A stretch of DNA of 64,000 nucleotides from CBFIGX01 sp965662265. GTDB lineage: Bacteria; Bacteroidota; Bacteroidia; Flavobacteriales; UBA7430. Made by a program: the position numbers and the translations under genes. The stretch lies in the NCBI GenBank assembly GCA_965662265.1, contig CBFIGX010000003.1, positions 1 to 64,000 of the forward strand, in the 5' to 3' direction. This document shows positions 44,556 through 53,764 of this stretch, piece by piece. The first letter of the stretch is position 1. Each line of letters opens with the position of its first letter. The notes beneath the pieces were generated by a model. The model made no database searches, was not told the origin of the DNA, and saw only the letters and a list, made by a program, of their open reading frames with translations.

Positions 44556-45803
44556 ATGGAACATACGCCACTATTTACAAATGATGCCTCTGTATTAGGT
44601 ATACTTCTAATTGTGTTAGCATTTATTTTTTATACATCAACATCTAATAATCCTGCATGGAAGAAGTTTTACACATATGTTCCGGCGTTATTATTATGTT
44701 ATTTTTTGCCGTCTATTTTGAATTCAATGGGTGTTATATCCGGAGAAACATCTAACTTGTATTTCGTAGCTTCTCGTTATTTGTTACCGGCATCTTTAGT
44801 ATTACTTACTTTAAGTATAGATATAAAAGGGGTTATACAATTGGGTCCAAAAGCAGGAATTATGTTTTTAGCTGGAACTGTAGGGATTGTTATTGGAGGT
44901 CCTTTGACTATCTTGTTGCTTTCACATTTCGCTCCCGATCTTGTAGGAGGAGTTGGCCCTGATGCTGTTTGGAGAGGATTGGCTACTATAGCTGGTTCGT
45001 GGATTGGTGGTGGAGCCAATCAAACGGCAATGAAAGAAATGTTTGGCTCGAGTGATCAACTCTTTAGTGCTATGATAACGGTTGATGTAATCGTTGCAAA
45101 TATATGGATGGCCTTTTTGCTATATGGAGCAGGGGTTTCATCAAAATTAGACACTTGGTTTAAAGCAGACGCATCATCAATAGAACAGTTAAAAACTAGC
45201 TTATCAAAATATCAATCTAAAGTTGCAAGGATTCCAAGCCTAACTGACTTGATTGTTATTGTTGCTATAGGTGTTGGATTAACAGGTATAGCTCATATAG
45301 GGGCAGATATAATTGCACCATGGGTTGGTGAGCATGCCCCATATCTTCAAAAGTTTAGTTTGACTTCAAAGTTCTTTTGGTTAATTGTTATAGCAACTAC
45401 CGGAGGATTAATATTGTCCTTTACTAAATTAAAGAAATATGAAGGTGCTGGCGCATCGAAAATAGGATCTCTTTTCTTGTATATTCTTGTTGCAACTATT
45501 GGAATGAAAATGGATGCTCTTGCTATAATAGATAATCCTGGACTGTTTTTAATTGGGATAATATGGATGTTGATTCATGTTACAATATTGCTTGTGGTTG
45601 GTAAAATAATTAAGGCTCCATTCTTTTTTGTGGCTGTTGGATCTCAAGCAAATGTTGGCGGCGCCGCTTCAGCACCTATTGTTGCATCGGCATTTCATCC
45701 AGCATTAGCCCCTGTAGGTGTTCTATTGGCTGTGTTTGGATATGCATTAGGAACATATGCCGCATGGTTTTGCGCTATACTAATGCAATATGCGGCAGGT
45801 TAG
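44556..45803 (+). CDS. DUF819 family membrane protein
   Basis: 415 residues, about ten to twelve membrane helices. Motifs AGSWIGGGANQTAMKE and GSQANVGGAASAPIVASAF mark the DUF819 (YjcL-like) family. Members are presumed transporters with no agreed substrate. TATATTTA about 25 nt before the start is a near match to the -7 box. Not visibly linked to a neighbour; trpS converges. Confidence 0.9.
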   Translation: MEHTPLFTNDASVLGILLIVLAFIFYTSTSNNPAWKKFYTYVPALLLCYFLPSILNSMGVISGETSNLYFVASRYLLPASLVLLTLSIDIKGVIQLGPKAGIMFLAGTVGIVIGGPLTILLLSHFAPDLVGGVGPDAVWRGLATIAGSWIGGGANQTAMKEMFGSSDQLFSAMITVDVIVANIWMAFLLYGAGVSSKLDTWFKADASSIEQLKTSLSKYQSKVARIPSLTDLIVIVAIGVGLTGIAHIGADIIAPWVGEHAPYLQKFSLTSKFFWLIVIATTGGLILSFTKLKKYEGAGASKIGSLFLYILVATIGMKMDALAIIDNPGLFLIGIIWMLIHVTILLVVGKIIKAPFFFVAVGSQANVGGAASAPIVASAFHPALAPVGVLLAVFGYALGTYAAWFCAILMQYAAG

Positions 45804-45839
45804 TTGCCACTATGGTTATTATGATAAAATAGTTATTAC

Positions 45840-46808
45840 CTAATAACCAACCTTCTCTCTAACTCTTTTGAGAACAGATTTCGCAATTTTTCGGGCTTTG
45901 GCTGCTCCCTTTTGAAGTTCCACCTCTATGAGCTGATGGTTGTTCATTAAACTATTAAACAGCTCTCTTTCACGGGCATATCTTTCAATAATAAGTTCAA
46001 ACAGGGCTTGTTTAGCATTACCATAACCATAGTTGCCTCTTTTGTAATTATCTTCCATGGTGTTAACCTGCGATTCACTAGCTAAAAGTTTATAAAGATT
46101 AAATACATTGCAATTTTCGGTTTCTTTTGGGTCTTCTAGAGGTGTAGAACTCGTATTTATCCCCATGATTTGCTTTCGTAATTTTTTATTTGGTAGAAAG
46201 ATGTTGATAAAATTATTGTAAGATTTACTCATTTTTTGTCCATCAGTACCAGGGATAATCATAACTCTTTCATCAATTTTAGAATCTGGTTCAACCAGCG
46301 TTTGACCATAAGTGTGATTAAATGTTTTTGCTATGTCGCGGGTCATTTCCAAATGTTGTTTTTGGTCTTTTCCTACAGGAACGATGTTAGCATCGTATAA
46401 AAGAATATCTGCAGCCATTAATACCGGGTAAGTGAATAACCCTGCATTTACGTTGTGAAGCTTGCTAGCTTTATCTTTAAAAGAATGTGCATTAGCAAGC
46501 ATAGGGTATGGCGTCAAACAATTTAGGTACCACATAAGCTCACATACTTCTGGAATATCCGATTGACGGTAAAAAATATTTTCTTCAGTGTTGAACCCAA
46601 AGGCAAGCCATGCAGCAGCAGTAGCATAAGTGTTTTCTTTGAGTAATTGAGCATCTCTAATTGATGTTAAAGAATGCATATCTGCTATAAAAAATAAAGA
46701 CTCATTATTAGGGTCCTTAGAAAGTTCGATTGCGGGGATAATTGCACCGAGCAAATTACCAAGATGAGGCACCCCACTACTCTGTATTCCAGTAAGTACT
46801 CTTGCCAT
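45840..46808 (-). CDS. trpS: Tryptophanyl-tRNA synthetase
   Basis: 322 residues, normal length. Class I signature in SGVPHLGNLLGA (HxGN, residues 15-18) and KMSKSYNN near residue 195; ADILLYDANIVPVGKDQKQHLEMTRDIA is typical. It charges tRNA-Trp. Transcribed alone, convergent with the DUF819 gene and divergent from plsC. Confidence 0.98.
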   Translation of the reverse strand: MARVLTGIQSSGVPHLGNLLGAIIPAIELSKDPNNESLFFIADMHSLTSIRDAQLLKENTYATAAAWLAFGFNTEENIFYRQSDIPEVCELMWYLNCLTPYPMLANAHSFKDKASKLHNVNAGLFTYPVLMAADILLYDANIVPVGKDQKQHLEMTRDIAKTFNHTYGQTLVEPDSKIDERVMIIPGTDGQKMSKSYNNFINIFLPNKKLRKQIMGINTSSTPLEDPKETENCNVFNLYKLLASESQVNTMEDNYKRGNYGYGNAKQALFELIIERYARERELFNSLMNNHQLIEVELQKGAAKARKIAKSVLKRVREKVGY

Positions 46809-46882
46809 ATATTTGGTGTTAGAAATATTTGTAAAAATAGAAAAGCCTTTGAGATTCTAACAACAACTTTAGCTTAAAAGTT

Positions 46883-46890
46883 TATTTTTG
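46883..46890 (+). promoter_or_regulatory. Predicted -7 box 4 nt before plsC GTG
   Basis: TATTTTTG, then CTGA, then GTG 46895. If this is the promoter and GTG the start, the mRNA is leaderless. Confidence 0.5.
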
Positions 46891-46894
46891 CTGA

Positions 46895-47635
46895 GTGAAT
46901 ATTTTAATAGTAACATTACAAATCATTTGGAGAATTTGGTTTGCTCTTATGATATTAATAGGACTTACTCTATTCTTTCCCTTTTTGTGGGCTTCTTTGT
47001 TACACAAAAAGTGGTATAATACTTTCCATTATATCTGTATACTTTGGGCCAGATTCATTTTATTTTCTTCAGGGTTCAGACTAAAAGTAGAGTTTGAAGA
47101 AAAGCTAGATCCCTCAAAAGCTTACATTATCTGTCCCAATCATGTATCTTATATTGACATTCCTGTAGTTTATGCTGTAATTCCGTCTGTATTCGTGTTT
47201 GTAGGCAAGAAGTCACTGGCAAAACTACCTGTATTTGGTTGGATTTATAAAAGAACGATGATTTTAGTCGATAGATCGAGTAAAAAAAGTTCATATAATG
47301 CCTTTAAAAAAGCTTCCGAAAGAGTTAATGAAGGCGTGGGAATCACCATTTACCCTGAAGGTGGAATACCGGATAATTCCGTTAAATTACAAAAGTTTAA
47401 AAATGGTGCGTTTAGAATGGCTATAGAGCAAAATGTAGATATGGTTCCAGTAAGTTTTATTGATAATAAAAAGCGTTTTCCCTGCGGTATGCTGGCAGGT
47501 AGTCCTGGTTTGTTAAGAGTATATGTACATAAACCGATTATCGCTGGAACCTACAATATTCAAACAATCAATGAGTTTAAAAGTCATGTTTTTAATGCCT
47601 TAGAGCAAAAAATTAACGAGTATGAAAGTAGATGA
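46895..47635 (+). CDS. plsC: 1-acyl-sn-glycerol-3-phosphate acyltransferase
   Basis: 246 residues from a GTG start; IIWRIWFALMILIG after it matches the membrane anchor of flavobacterial homologues, which supports GTG over ATG 46949. Catalytic NHVSYIDIP (HxxxxD), FVGKKSLAKLPVFGWIYKR, and IYPEGGIPD (glycerol-phosphate site). It makes phosphatidic acid at the inner membrane. gatC starts 14 nt before its stop, so translation is coupled. Confidence 0.92.
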   Translation: MNILIVTLQIIWRIWFALMILIGLTLFFPFLWASLLHKKWYNTFHYICILWARFILFSSGFRLKVEFEEKLDPSKAYIICPNHVSYIDIPVVYAVIPSVFVFVGKKSLAKLPVFGWIYKRTMILVDRSSKKSSYNAFKKASERVNEGVGITIYPEGGIPDNSVKLQKFKNGAFRMAIEQNVDMVPVSFIDNKKRFPCGMLAGSPGLLRVYVHKPIIAGTYNIQTINEFKSHVFNALEQKINEYESR

Positions 47636-47912
47636 TCATTTGGTAGAGCATTTAGCCCATCTTTCAAGATTGGAGTTTGACGCCTCTGCTAAGAAAAAAA
47701 TGAAAGCTGATTTTAGTAAGATGCTAGAGTTTGTTGGGCAGTTAGAAACTGTTGATACAAAAAAAATAGAACCTTTAGTATATATGAGTGATGAGATAAA
47801 TGTATTGCGTTCTGATATTGTTGAAGGAGAAGTTTCACAAGAAATAGCACTCAAAAACGCACCTAAAAAAGACACAGATTATATTCGTGTTCCTAAGGTT
47901 CTTAAATCTTAA
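47622..47912 (+). CDS. gatC: Asp-tRNA(Asn)/Glu-tRNA(Gln) amidotransferase subunit C
   Basis: 96 residues, standard length. HLAHLSRLEF at the N-terminus, MLEFVGQLETVDTKKIEPL and the C-terminal DTDYIRVPKVL fit GatC. With GatA and GatB, encoded elsewhere, it converts mischarged Asp-tRNA(Asn) or Glu-tRNA(Gln). Overlaps plsC by 14 nt. Confidence 0.95.
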   Translation: MKVDDHLVEHLAHLSRLEFDASAKKKMKADFSKMLEFVGQLETVDTKKIEPLVYMSDEINVLRSDIVEGEVSQEIALKNAPKKDTDYIRVPKVLKS

Positions 47913-48057
47913 AAAAAGACATACAACTATCTAAATTACTGATTTGTACTTGTTACTATAATTAATTTGATTAGGTTCAGATAAAATATTAAGGAGAACT
48001 AATTTTCATTATTTGGTCTATATAATAAAGTGAAAGCACCTAATTTATTGGCAGCTT

Positions 48058-48501
48058 TTATTTTCTTTTTTGTGCGAAAAATAACTGCATTAACGATTTA
48101 CAATCCTCCTCAAGTACTCCTGCTTTTATAACTGTCTTTGGGTGAGTAATTTTCTTACCAAGCAAACTAGCACCTCTTTTTTCGTCTTTGGCCCCATAAA
48201 CGATTCGATCAATTTGTGTCCAATAACTTGCTCCGGAACACATAATGCAAGGCTCCAGCGTAACATATAAATGACATTTTTTTAGGTATTTACCTCCGAG
48301 ATACTCGGCAGCAGAAGTAAATGCTTGCATTTCAGCATGTGCTGTTACATCATTAAGTATTTCAGTTAGGTTGTGGGCTCTCGCAATAATATTTCCTTCG
48401 GAGACAATTACAGCACCCACAGGAACTTCGTCTTTATCAAATGCTTTCAAAGCCTCACTTAGGGCCTCACGCATAAAATATTCATCTGTTTTTTTTTCCA
48501 T
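48058..48501 (-). CDS. tadA: tRNA-specific adenosine deaminase
   Basis: 147 residues. Zinc deaminase residues H55 and E57 in TAHAEMQAF, and C85 and C88 in EPCIMCSGA. It converts A34 to inosine in tRNA-Arg(ACG). Start MEKKTDEYFMREALSEA is typical. Divergent from the pseudouridine synthase gene, so both may share the 119-bp intergenic region for promoters. Confidence 0.95.
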   Translation of the reverse strand: MEKKTDEYFMREALSEALKAFDKDEVPVGAVIVSEGNIIARAHNLTEILNDVTAHAEMQAFTSAAEYLGGKYLKKCHLYVTLEPCIMCSGASYWTQIDRIVYGAKDEKRGASLLGKKITHPKTVIKAGVLEEDCKSLMQLFFAQKRK

Positions 48502-48620
48502 AATCTATAAAGCTGTTCTGTGTAAAATTAATCAATACTTAAAGAAGTACTGGGGTTGATTTACACCTATTTATGGTTAGTTTGGAAGTTTTCATTTGTA
48601 TATTCGACAAAATTTTAAGT

Positions 48621-49553
48621 ATGTCTAAAAAAGAATACGACTCTGGTAAAAGGGTAGGGAAGTCAAAATTGCAGAAGCACGCAGCACGTCAAAAGGCCGC
48701 AGATCAAAAAAAACGTCATTCTGATCCCGACAACCGAAGTCAAGACAGAAGAATGGCCGCTGAAAATAAGAAAAACTATTCTAGAAGGTCTGTAACTGAT
48801 GCCAGAAAAGTTTTCAGTAAGCCAAAGTCAGACACCATCAAAGATGGTAGAGTACGCATAAATAAATTTTTGGCACAGGGAGGAACCTGTTCACGAAGAG
48901 AGGCCGAAAAGTTTATAGTTGCAGGTGCAGTAACAATTAATGGAAAAGTAGTTACAGATCTGAGCTATAAGGTGGCATCTTCAGATTTAGTCAAATTTAA
49001 TGGTCAAACGATTAGAGGAGAAAAAAAGAAATATATTCTATTAAATAAACCTAAAGATTTTATTACCACTACATCTGACGATAGAGGAAGGAAAACTGTA
49101 ATGCAGCTGATTGAAAAAGCATGTAAAGAGCGGGTATACCCTGTCGGGAGACTCGATAGAAATACAACCGGCTTATTGCTTTTTACAAATGATGGCGATT
49201 TGGCAAAAAAATTAATTCATCCAAAACACAGTGTTCGTAAAATATATCATGTGACCCTCAATAAAAAACTATCTAAACATCATTTATCATCTATATCTAA
49301 AGGGGTAGTTCTTGAAGATGGCCTTGCACCTGTAGACGAAGTTTCATTTATAGATGGTGCACCACACAATCAGATAGGAATAGAGTTGCACATCGGTAGA
49401 AACCGAATTGTTAGACGAATATTTGAAAGTCTTGGATACGAAATAGTACACTTAGATCGAGTTGTGTTTGGTAATTTGACGAAAAAAGACTTGAAAAGAG
49501 GTTCATGGAAATACCTTGATAAAAAAGAGTTAGATCTTTTACGTATGGTATAA
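48621..49553 (+). CDS. S4-domain pseudouridine synthase (RluB/RsuA type)
   Basis: 310 residues from ATG 48621; the longer frame has a hydrophobic leader not fitting the family. Residues 1-75 are basic and disordered (RQKAADQKKRHSDPDNRSQD), then an S4 RNA-binding domain (RINKFLAQGGTCSRREAEKFI) and the catalytic domain with D in VGRLDRNTTGLLLFTNDG. It isomerises uridine in rRNA, by family probably 23S. The long basic N-terminal extension is common in Bacteroidota members. Confidence 0.92.
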   Translation: MSKKEYDSGKRVGKSKLQKHAARQKAADQKKRHSDPDNRSQDRRMAAENKKNYSRRSVTDARKVFSKPKSDTIKDGRVRINKFLAQGGTCSRREAEKFIVAGAVTINGKVVTDLSYKVASSDLVKFNGQTIRGEKKKYILLNKPKDFITTTSDDRGRKTVMQLIEKACKERVYPVGRLDRNTTGLLLFTNDGDLAKKLIHPKHSVRKIYHVTLNKKLSKHHLSSISKGVVLEDGLAPVDEVSFIDGAPHNQIGIELHIGRNRIVRRIFESLGYEIVHLDRVVFGNLTKKDLKRGSWKYLDKKELDLLRMV

Positions 49554-49588
49554 TTTTTAATACATTAATGTTAAAAATTTAAAAGATC

Positions 49589-50236
49589 ATGTTCAAAAAA
49601 GCACTACTGGTTGCGATAATACTCGCTTCAGCACAGATATGTGCACAAGACAGAGCTCTATTATCAGGAACAAAAATAGGGACCTCTTTTAGTACTTTTT
49701 CAGGATGGAGAGAAACGAAGCTTCTTACAAGTCCAACTATTGGCGTATTTGTAAACATTCCAGTTTCAGAAAAGTTTTCATTATTAATGGGCGTTGATGT
49801 TTGCACTATAGGATATAATGAAAAAAATGTAAGCTCTAATGGAGATGTTTCATATAGCCCACAACCAATCGGAGCAATAGCTATACCTCTAATTTCAAAA
49901 TATTATTTAACTAAAGGATTTCACCTGCAAGGTGGTGGAGAGTTATCTGTATTGATGGATTTGGTGGGAGAGGACGGGCAATATCATAAGTACAATAGCG
50001 GATTAATTACAGGTGTGGGATATGACTTTTCAATAATACAAATCTATTTTAGATATATCCACGGAATTACTAATCTTAGTAAGGCTCTAAATTATTGGGG
50101 TGGCATTGCAGAAGAACCAGAATTTTTTGATTTTACCGAAAAAAATAGAGTATTCCAAGTTGGATTAGAGTTTAGACTTTACAAGAAAAAAGAAAGAGTA
50201 AAGAATCAAAAGTTCGGAAAATACAAGAAGCCTTAA
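49589..50236 (+). CDS. Outer-membrane beta-barrel protein
   Basis: 215 residues. Signal peptide ends near QICAQ. Alternating hydrophobic strands and a Lys/Arg-rich C-terminal tail after the last strand (VFQVGLEFRLYKKKERVKNQ). It fits the small PorT-like beta-barrel class of Bacteroidota, but with low sequence conservation. Lies 35 nt after the pseudouridine synthase gene and 26 nt before the histidine kinase gene. No specific role can be assigned. Confidence 0.8.
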   Translation: MFKKALLVAIILASAQICAQDRALLSGTKIGTSFSTFSGWRETKLLTSPTIGVFVNIPVSEKFSLLMGVDVCTIGYNEKNVSSNGDVSYSPQPIGAIAIPLISKYYLTKGFHLQGGGELSVLMDLVGEDGQYHKYNSGLITGVGYDFSIIQIYFRYIHGITNLSKALNYWGGIAEEPEFFDFTEKNRVFQVGLEFRLYKKKERVKNQKFGKYKKP

Positions 50237-50262
50237 TAATTCAATTTGTCAAAAATAAGCAA

Positions 50263-51417
50263 ATGCACTTAAACTACAGTCCCACGGGTTTGAACAAATA
50301 CGCTTTACTAGTTATAGCAATACTTATTGGTTTTACTATACTATGGTTTACCAATGATTTGGTTGAAGATTTAAGCGTAGAGGAACGAAATAAGGTGAAT
50401 ATATGGGCTAAAGCAACTGAGCAAACAACAGATATTGAGCATTTGGATGAAGATGTAAGTTTTGTATTTGAGGTTATTAATCATAATAACACTATTCCTG
50501 TTATACTTACCAATGAAAGTGGTCAAATTTTATATCATAAAAATTTCCCTCCAAACAAAGTTGATAATGATAATTACCTTAATAACCAGCTAGAGTGGAT
50601 GATTCAAAATCGCCAGCCAATTGTATTTGAATATGCTGATGGTAAACGTAATAAGATTTATTTTAAAGATTCTATTATACTCACTAAGTTAAGGTACTTC
50701 CCGTATGTTATTTTGTTTGTAGTAAGCTTTTTTGTATTGTTGGCTTATTTAGCATTTAACGCATCAAGAAGATCAGAGCAAAATAAAGTCTGGGCTGGAA
50801 TGGCACGAGAAACTGCGCATCAAATAGGAACTCCACTATCTTCACTTATGGGGTGGGTAACAATCCTTCAGGACCAAGGTGAAAATAGAGATATTGCCTT
50901 TGAAATGAATAAAGATTTGTTGCGCTTACAGTCTATTGCCGAACGTTTTTCTCATATTGGATCAATTCCAACACTAGAATTAACAAATATTAGCAATGTT
51001 TTAGAAAAGACATTTTACTACATGAAAGATCGTAGTTCTTCCAAAATAGATTTTATACTAAAGCGACAAGGCACTAATATTAAAACTCAACTAAATCCGC
51101 AACTTTTTGGTTGGGTTATCGAGAATATAATGCGCAATGCCATTGATGCTATTGATGGAGTTGGAACTATAACCGTATCTCTTACAGAAGACAGTTCAAC
51201 AATATATATAGATGTTGCGGATTCTGGTAAAGGGATTATTAGTAATAATCATAAAAGTGTATTTGATCCTGGCTATACTACTAAAAAAAGAGGCTGGGGT
51301 CTAGGGCTATCATTAGTAAAGCGAATTGTTGATGACTATCACAAAGGCCAGGTTTTTGTTCTTAAGTCTATACGAGAAAAGGGAACGACTTTTAGAATTA
51401 AATTACCTAAAAGCTAA
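50263..51417 (+). CDS. Membrane sensor histidine kinase, orphan
   Basis: 384 residues. Two membrane helices (about 12-30 and 143-165) bracket a periplasmic sensor of about 110 residues. The H box is MARETAHQIGTPLSSLMGW with H186, a variant of the usual HExxxP. The ATPase domain has NIMRNAIDAIDG (N box), DVADSGKGI (G1) and GWGLGLSLVKRIV (G2). It autophosphorylates and passes phosphate to a regulator; no response regulator gene is adjacent. Its stop overlaps the hemW start (TAATG). Confidence 0.92.
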   Translation: MHLNYSPTGLNKYALLVIAILIGFTILWFTNDLVEDLSVEERNKVNIWAKATEQTTDIEHLDEDVSFVFEVINHNNTIPVILTNESGQILYHKNFPPNKVDNDNYLNNQLEWMIQNRQPIVFEYADGKRNKIYFKDSIILTKLRYFPYVILFVVSFFVLLAYLAFNASRRSEQNKVWAGMARETAHQIGTPLSSLMGWVTILQDQGENRDIAFEMNKDLLRLQSIAERFSHIGSIPTLELTNISNVLEKTFYYMKDRSSSKIDFILKRQGTNIKTQLNPQLFGWVIENIMRNAIDAIDGVGTITVSLTEDSSTIYIDVADSGKGIISNNHKSVFDPGYTTKKRGWGLGLSLVKRIVDDYHKGQVFVLKSIREKGTTFRIKLPKS

Positions 51418-52547
51418 TGGCAGGACTATATATTCATATACCATTCTGTAAGCAAGCATGTAATTATTGTGACTTTCATTTTTCAGTATCATTTAAATTA
51501 AAACAAGAAATTATTGATAGCCTTAAAGAAGAAATGATACTCAGAAGGAATGAATTTGAAAATTTAACTGTTTCTAGTGTCTATTTTGGCGGCGGCACTC
51601 CCTCCATACTTACTAAGGATCAGATTAATGACTTATTAAATCATATTTATGATTATTTTGATATTTGCCAAAATGCAGAGATTACCCTAGAGGCTAACCC
51701 GGATGACATAGACCATTCGATGCTTCAGGAACTAAAACTTACCCGTATTAATAGACTAAGTATCGGAATACAGTCTTTTGTGCAAAAGGATCTAGATTTT
51801 ATGAATAGGGCGCATTCCTCTTCAGAAGCGATAGCATCCGTAAAAAGTGCTAAAGATGTTGGTTTTGAAAACATATCTATTGATTTAATATATGGTGTTC
51901 CCGGTATGTCCAATAAAGATTGGCGGTATAATATTAGTTTGGCATTAAGCTTAGGAGTAAATCACATTTCATCTTATGCTTTGACTGTTGAAGAAAAAAC
52001 ACCTTTATACCATCACATAAAAAATAAGAAAGTATCTGCAATCGATGAAGACCAGACGATAGAACAATTTCAGATTTTAATCCACGAGATGGAGAAAAAT
52101 CAATTTGAACATTATGAAATTTCAAATTTTTGCAGAAATAATAACTATAGTAAACATAATAGTTTGTACTGGGAAAATCAACCATATATGGGAATTGGTC
52201 CTTCGTCTCACTCTTATAATGGTACAGAAAGAATGTGGAATGTTTCTAATAACATCAAATATATTAATGCAATAAAACGAGGTGTTACTCCTCAGTATCG
52301 AGAAACATTGACAATTTCCCAGCGTTATAATGAATATGTCATGACGAAACTTCGAACATCGTGGGGTTGTGATACCGTTTATATAGCCCATCAGTTTTCT
52401 TCGTATTATAAAAAGCATTTTATTGAAATGTCTAAATATTACGTCACGCAAGGTTATTTATTTGTCTCTGGAACAAACTATAAGTTAACTAATGAAGGAA
52501 AATTAATTGCTGATAGGATAAGCTCAGAACTTTTTGTTATTGATTAA
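51417..52547 (+). CDS. hemW: Radical SAM protein HemW
   Basis: 376 residues. Radical SAM CxxxCxxC with C11, C15 and C18 in IPFCKQACNYCDFHF, then YFGGGTPSIL, EANPDD, RLSIGIQSF and SIDLIYGVPG, and a C-terminal HemN-like domain. HemW is a heme chaperone or carrier rather than the coproporphyrinogen oxidase HemN; the C-x2-C-x-C fourth-cysteine pattern of HemN is absent. Coupled to the kinase gene by a 1-nt overlap. Confidence 0.93.
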   Translation: MAGLYIHIPFCKQACNYCDFHFSVSFKLKQEIIDSLKEEMILRRNEFENLTVSSVYFGGGTPSILTKDQINDLLNHIYDYFDICQNAEITLEANPDDIDHSMLQELKLTRINRLSIGIQSFVQKDLDFMNRAHSSSEAIASVKSAKDVGFENISIDLIYGVPGMSNKDWRYNISLALSLGVNHISSYALTVEEKTPLYHHIKNKKVSAIDEDQTIEQFQILIHEMEKNQFEHYEISNFCRNNNYSKHNSLYWENQPYMGIGPSSHSYNGTERMWNVSNNIKYINAIKRGVTPQYRETLTISQRYNEYVMTKLRTSWGCDTVYIAHQFSSYYKKHFIEMSKYYVTQGYLFVSGTNYKLTNEGKLIADRISSELFVID

Positions 52548-52693
52548 TGCCAAACTTACTTAAACCCTAGTTTATTTTGTCTTAATGTATAAAGTTAACT
52601 CCTATTATGATTCATAAGTTTTTAGATTAAGCGTTCACAATTTCAAGTTCAATGGATACTATATCCTCATTAAAACAGAAAATCAAACAAATA

Positions 52694-53395
52694 CTAAAGG
52701 AACTTTATGAATTGGGTGATATAATAAATAGGAACAGTAATAAATAGTGCCGGAAGAATATTGCTAACTTTTATTTTGACTAGTTCAAGTATATTTAATC
52801 CAATTGCTAAAATTAAACATCCACCCACTGCTGTTATTTCAGTTATTAGAGCTGCTGGTAAATAAGGTTCTAGAAAAACTGCTGACAGAGTTATAATAGA
52901 TTGAAATAAGAGAAGTGGAAATGCAGAAAATAACACACCATATCCAAAATTAGATGCGAGTAATATTGATGTGATTCCATCCATTAAACTTTTTGTATAA
53001 AGAAGTGTCCTGTCTTGGTGAATTCCTTCTTCTATGGCGCCTACAATTGTCATAGATCCAATACAATATAGAACAAAAGCAGTAATAAGACCTTTGGAAA
53101 AGTTTTTATTGGTACTCTTTATTTTTATTTTTAGTTGTTCGCTTTTCTTTTCTATAAAGCGATCAATATCAATATATTCACCAATGAGCCCCCCTAGGAT
53201 TAGACAAATGAGAAGTGTTAATAAATTTTGAGAGCTTTGCGCCATTTTAACGCCTAATACAATAGTAAACAAGCCGATACATTCAAAGCTAATACGTTTC
53301 ACTTTTTCAGGAAGAAGTTCACCAAATTTGATTCCAATAATACTTCCTATTAAAACTGCTAAAGCGTTTACAATACTTCCTATTGGGATAATCAT
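52694..53395 (-). CDS. DUF554 family membrane protein
   Basis: 233 residues with about six to seven membrane helices. The start IPIGSIVNALAVLIGSIIGIKFG, GGLIGEYIDIDRFIE and MTIVGAIEEGIHQDRTLLYTKS are typical of DUF554 (YqgA/YdfK-like). Possible transporter, substrate unknown. It follows the small lipoprotein gene by 26 nt. Confidence 0.9.
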   Translation of the reverse strand: MIIPIGSIVNALAVLIGSIIGIKFGELLPEKVKRISFECIGLFTIVLGVKMAQSSQNLLTLLICLILGGLIGEYIDIDRFIEKKSEQLKIKIKSTNKNFSKGLITAFVLYCIGSMTIVGAIEEGIHQDRTLLYTKSLMDGITSILLASNFGYGVLFSAFPLLLFQSIITLSAVFLEPYLPAALITEITAVGGCLILAIGLNILELVKIKVSNILPALFITVPIYYITQFIKFL

Positions 53396-53421
53396 AAAGT
53401 TTATTTATAAATCAATAAAAG

Positions 53422-53724
53422 TTAGAGTAATATTTCATCAAATTGCTTACTGTTTAAGCTCACATGTATAATGTTGCTAGGCGAAATATGCAATTGAGTA
53501 GATTCATTTGCATGCATAAACTCCACATAGGTTGATTTGCATGAAGTGGTAACGTATGAAAACTCTCTGTTATTCAAGCGGTCTTTATAAATAGTAGTAT
53601 CACTAATAATACTAACTGTTTGTATTTTAGGATTCGTTATTTTACGAGAGATGTCAACCTGTATTCTCTCAGATGAACATCCATTAATAATAATAACACT
53701 AATTAGCAATAAAAATTTTATCAT
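53422..53724 (-). CDS. Small lipoprotein, unknown
   Basis: 100 residues. MIKFLLLISVIIINGCSSERIQV has a clear lipobox (INGC). The mature part has short beta-like segments and no recognised motif (TIYKDRLNNREFSYVTTSCKSTYVEF). Probably envelope-anchored. It lies between the DUF554 and rlmG genes on the same strand, 40 nt behind rlmG, so the three may be one unit. Confidence 0.65.
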   Translation of the reverse strand: MIKFLLLISVIIINGCSSERIQVDISRKITNPKIQTVSIISDTTIYKDRLNNREFSYVTTSCKSTYVEFMHANESTQLHISPSNIIHVSLNSKQFDEILL

Positions 53725-53764
53725 AATATGGCTGTGTTAGGCTAATGTACTGAAAAATAAATGC

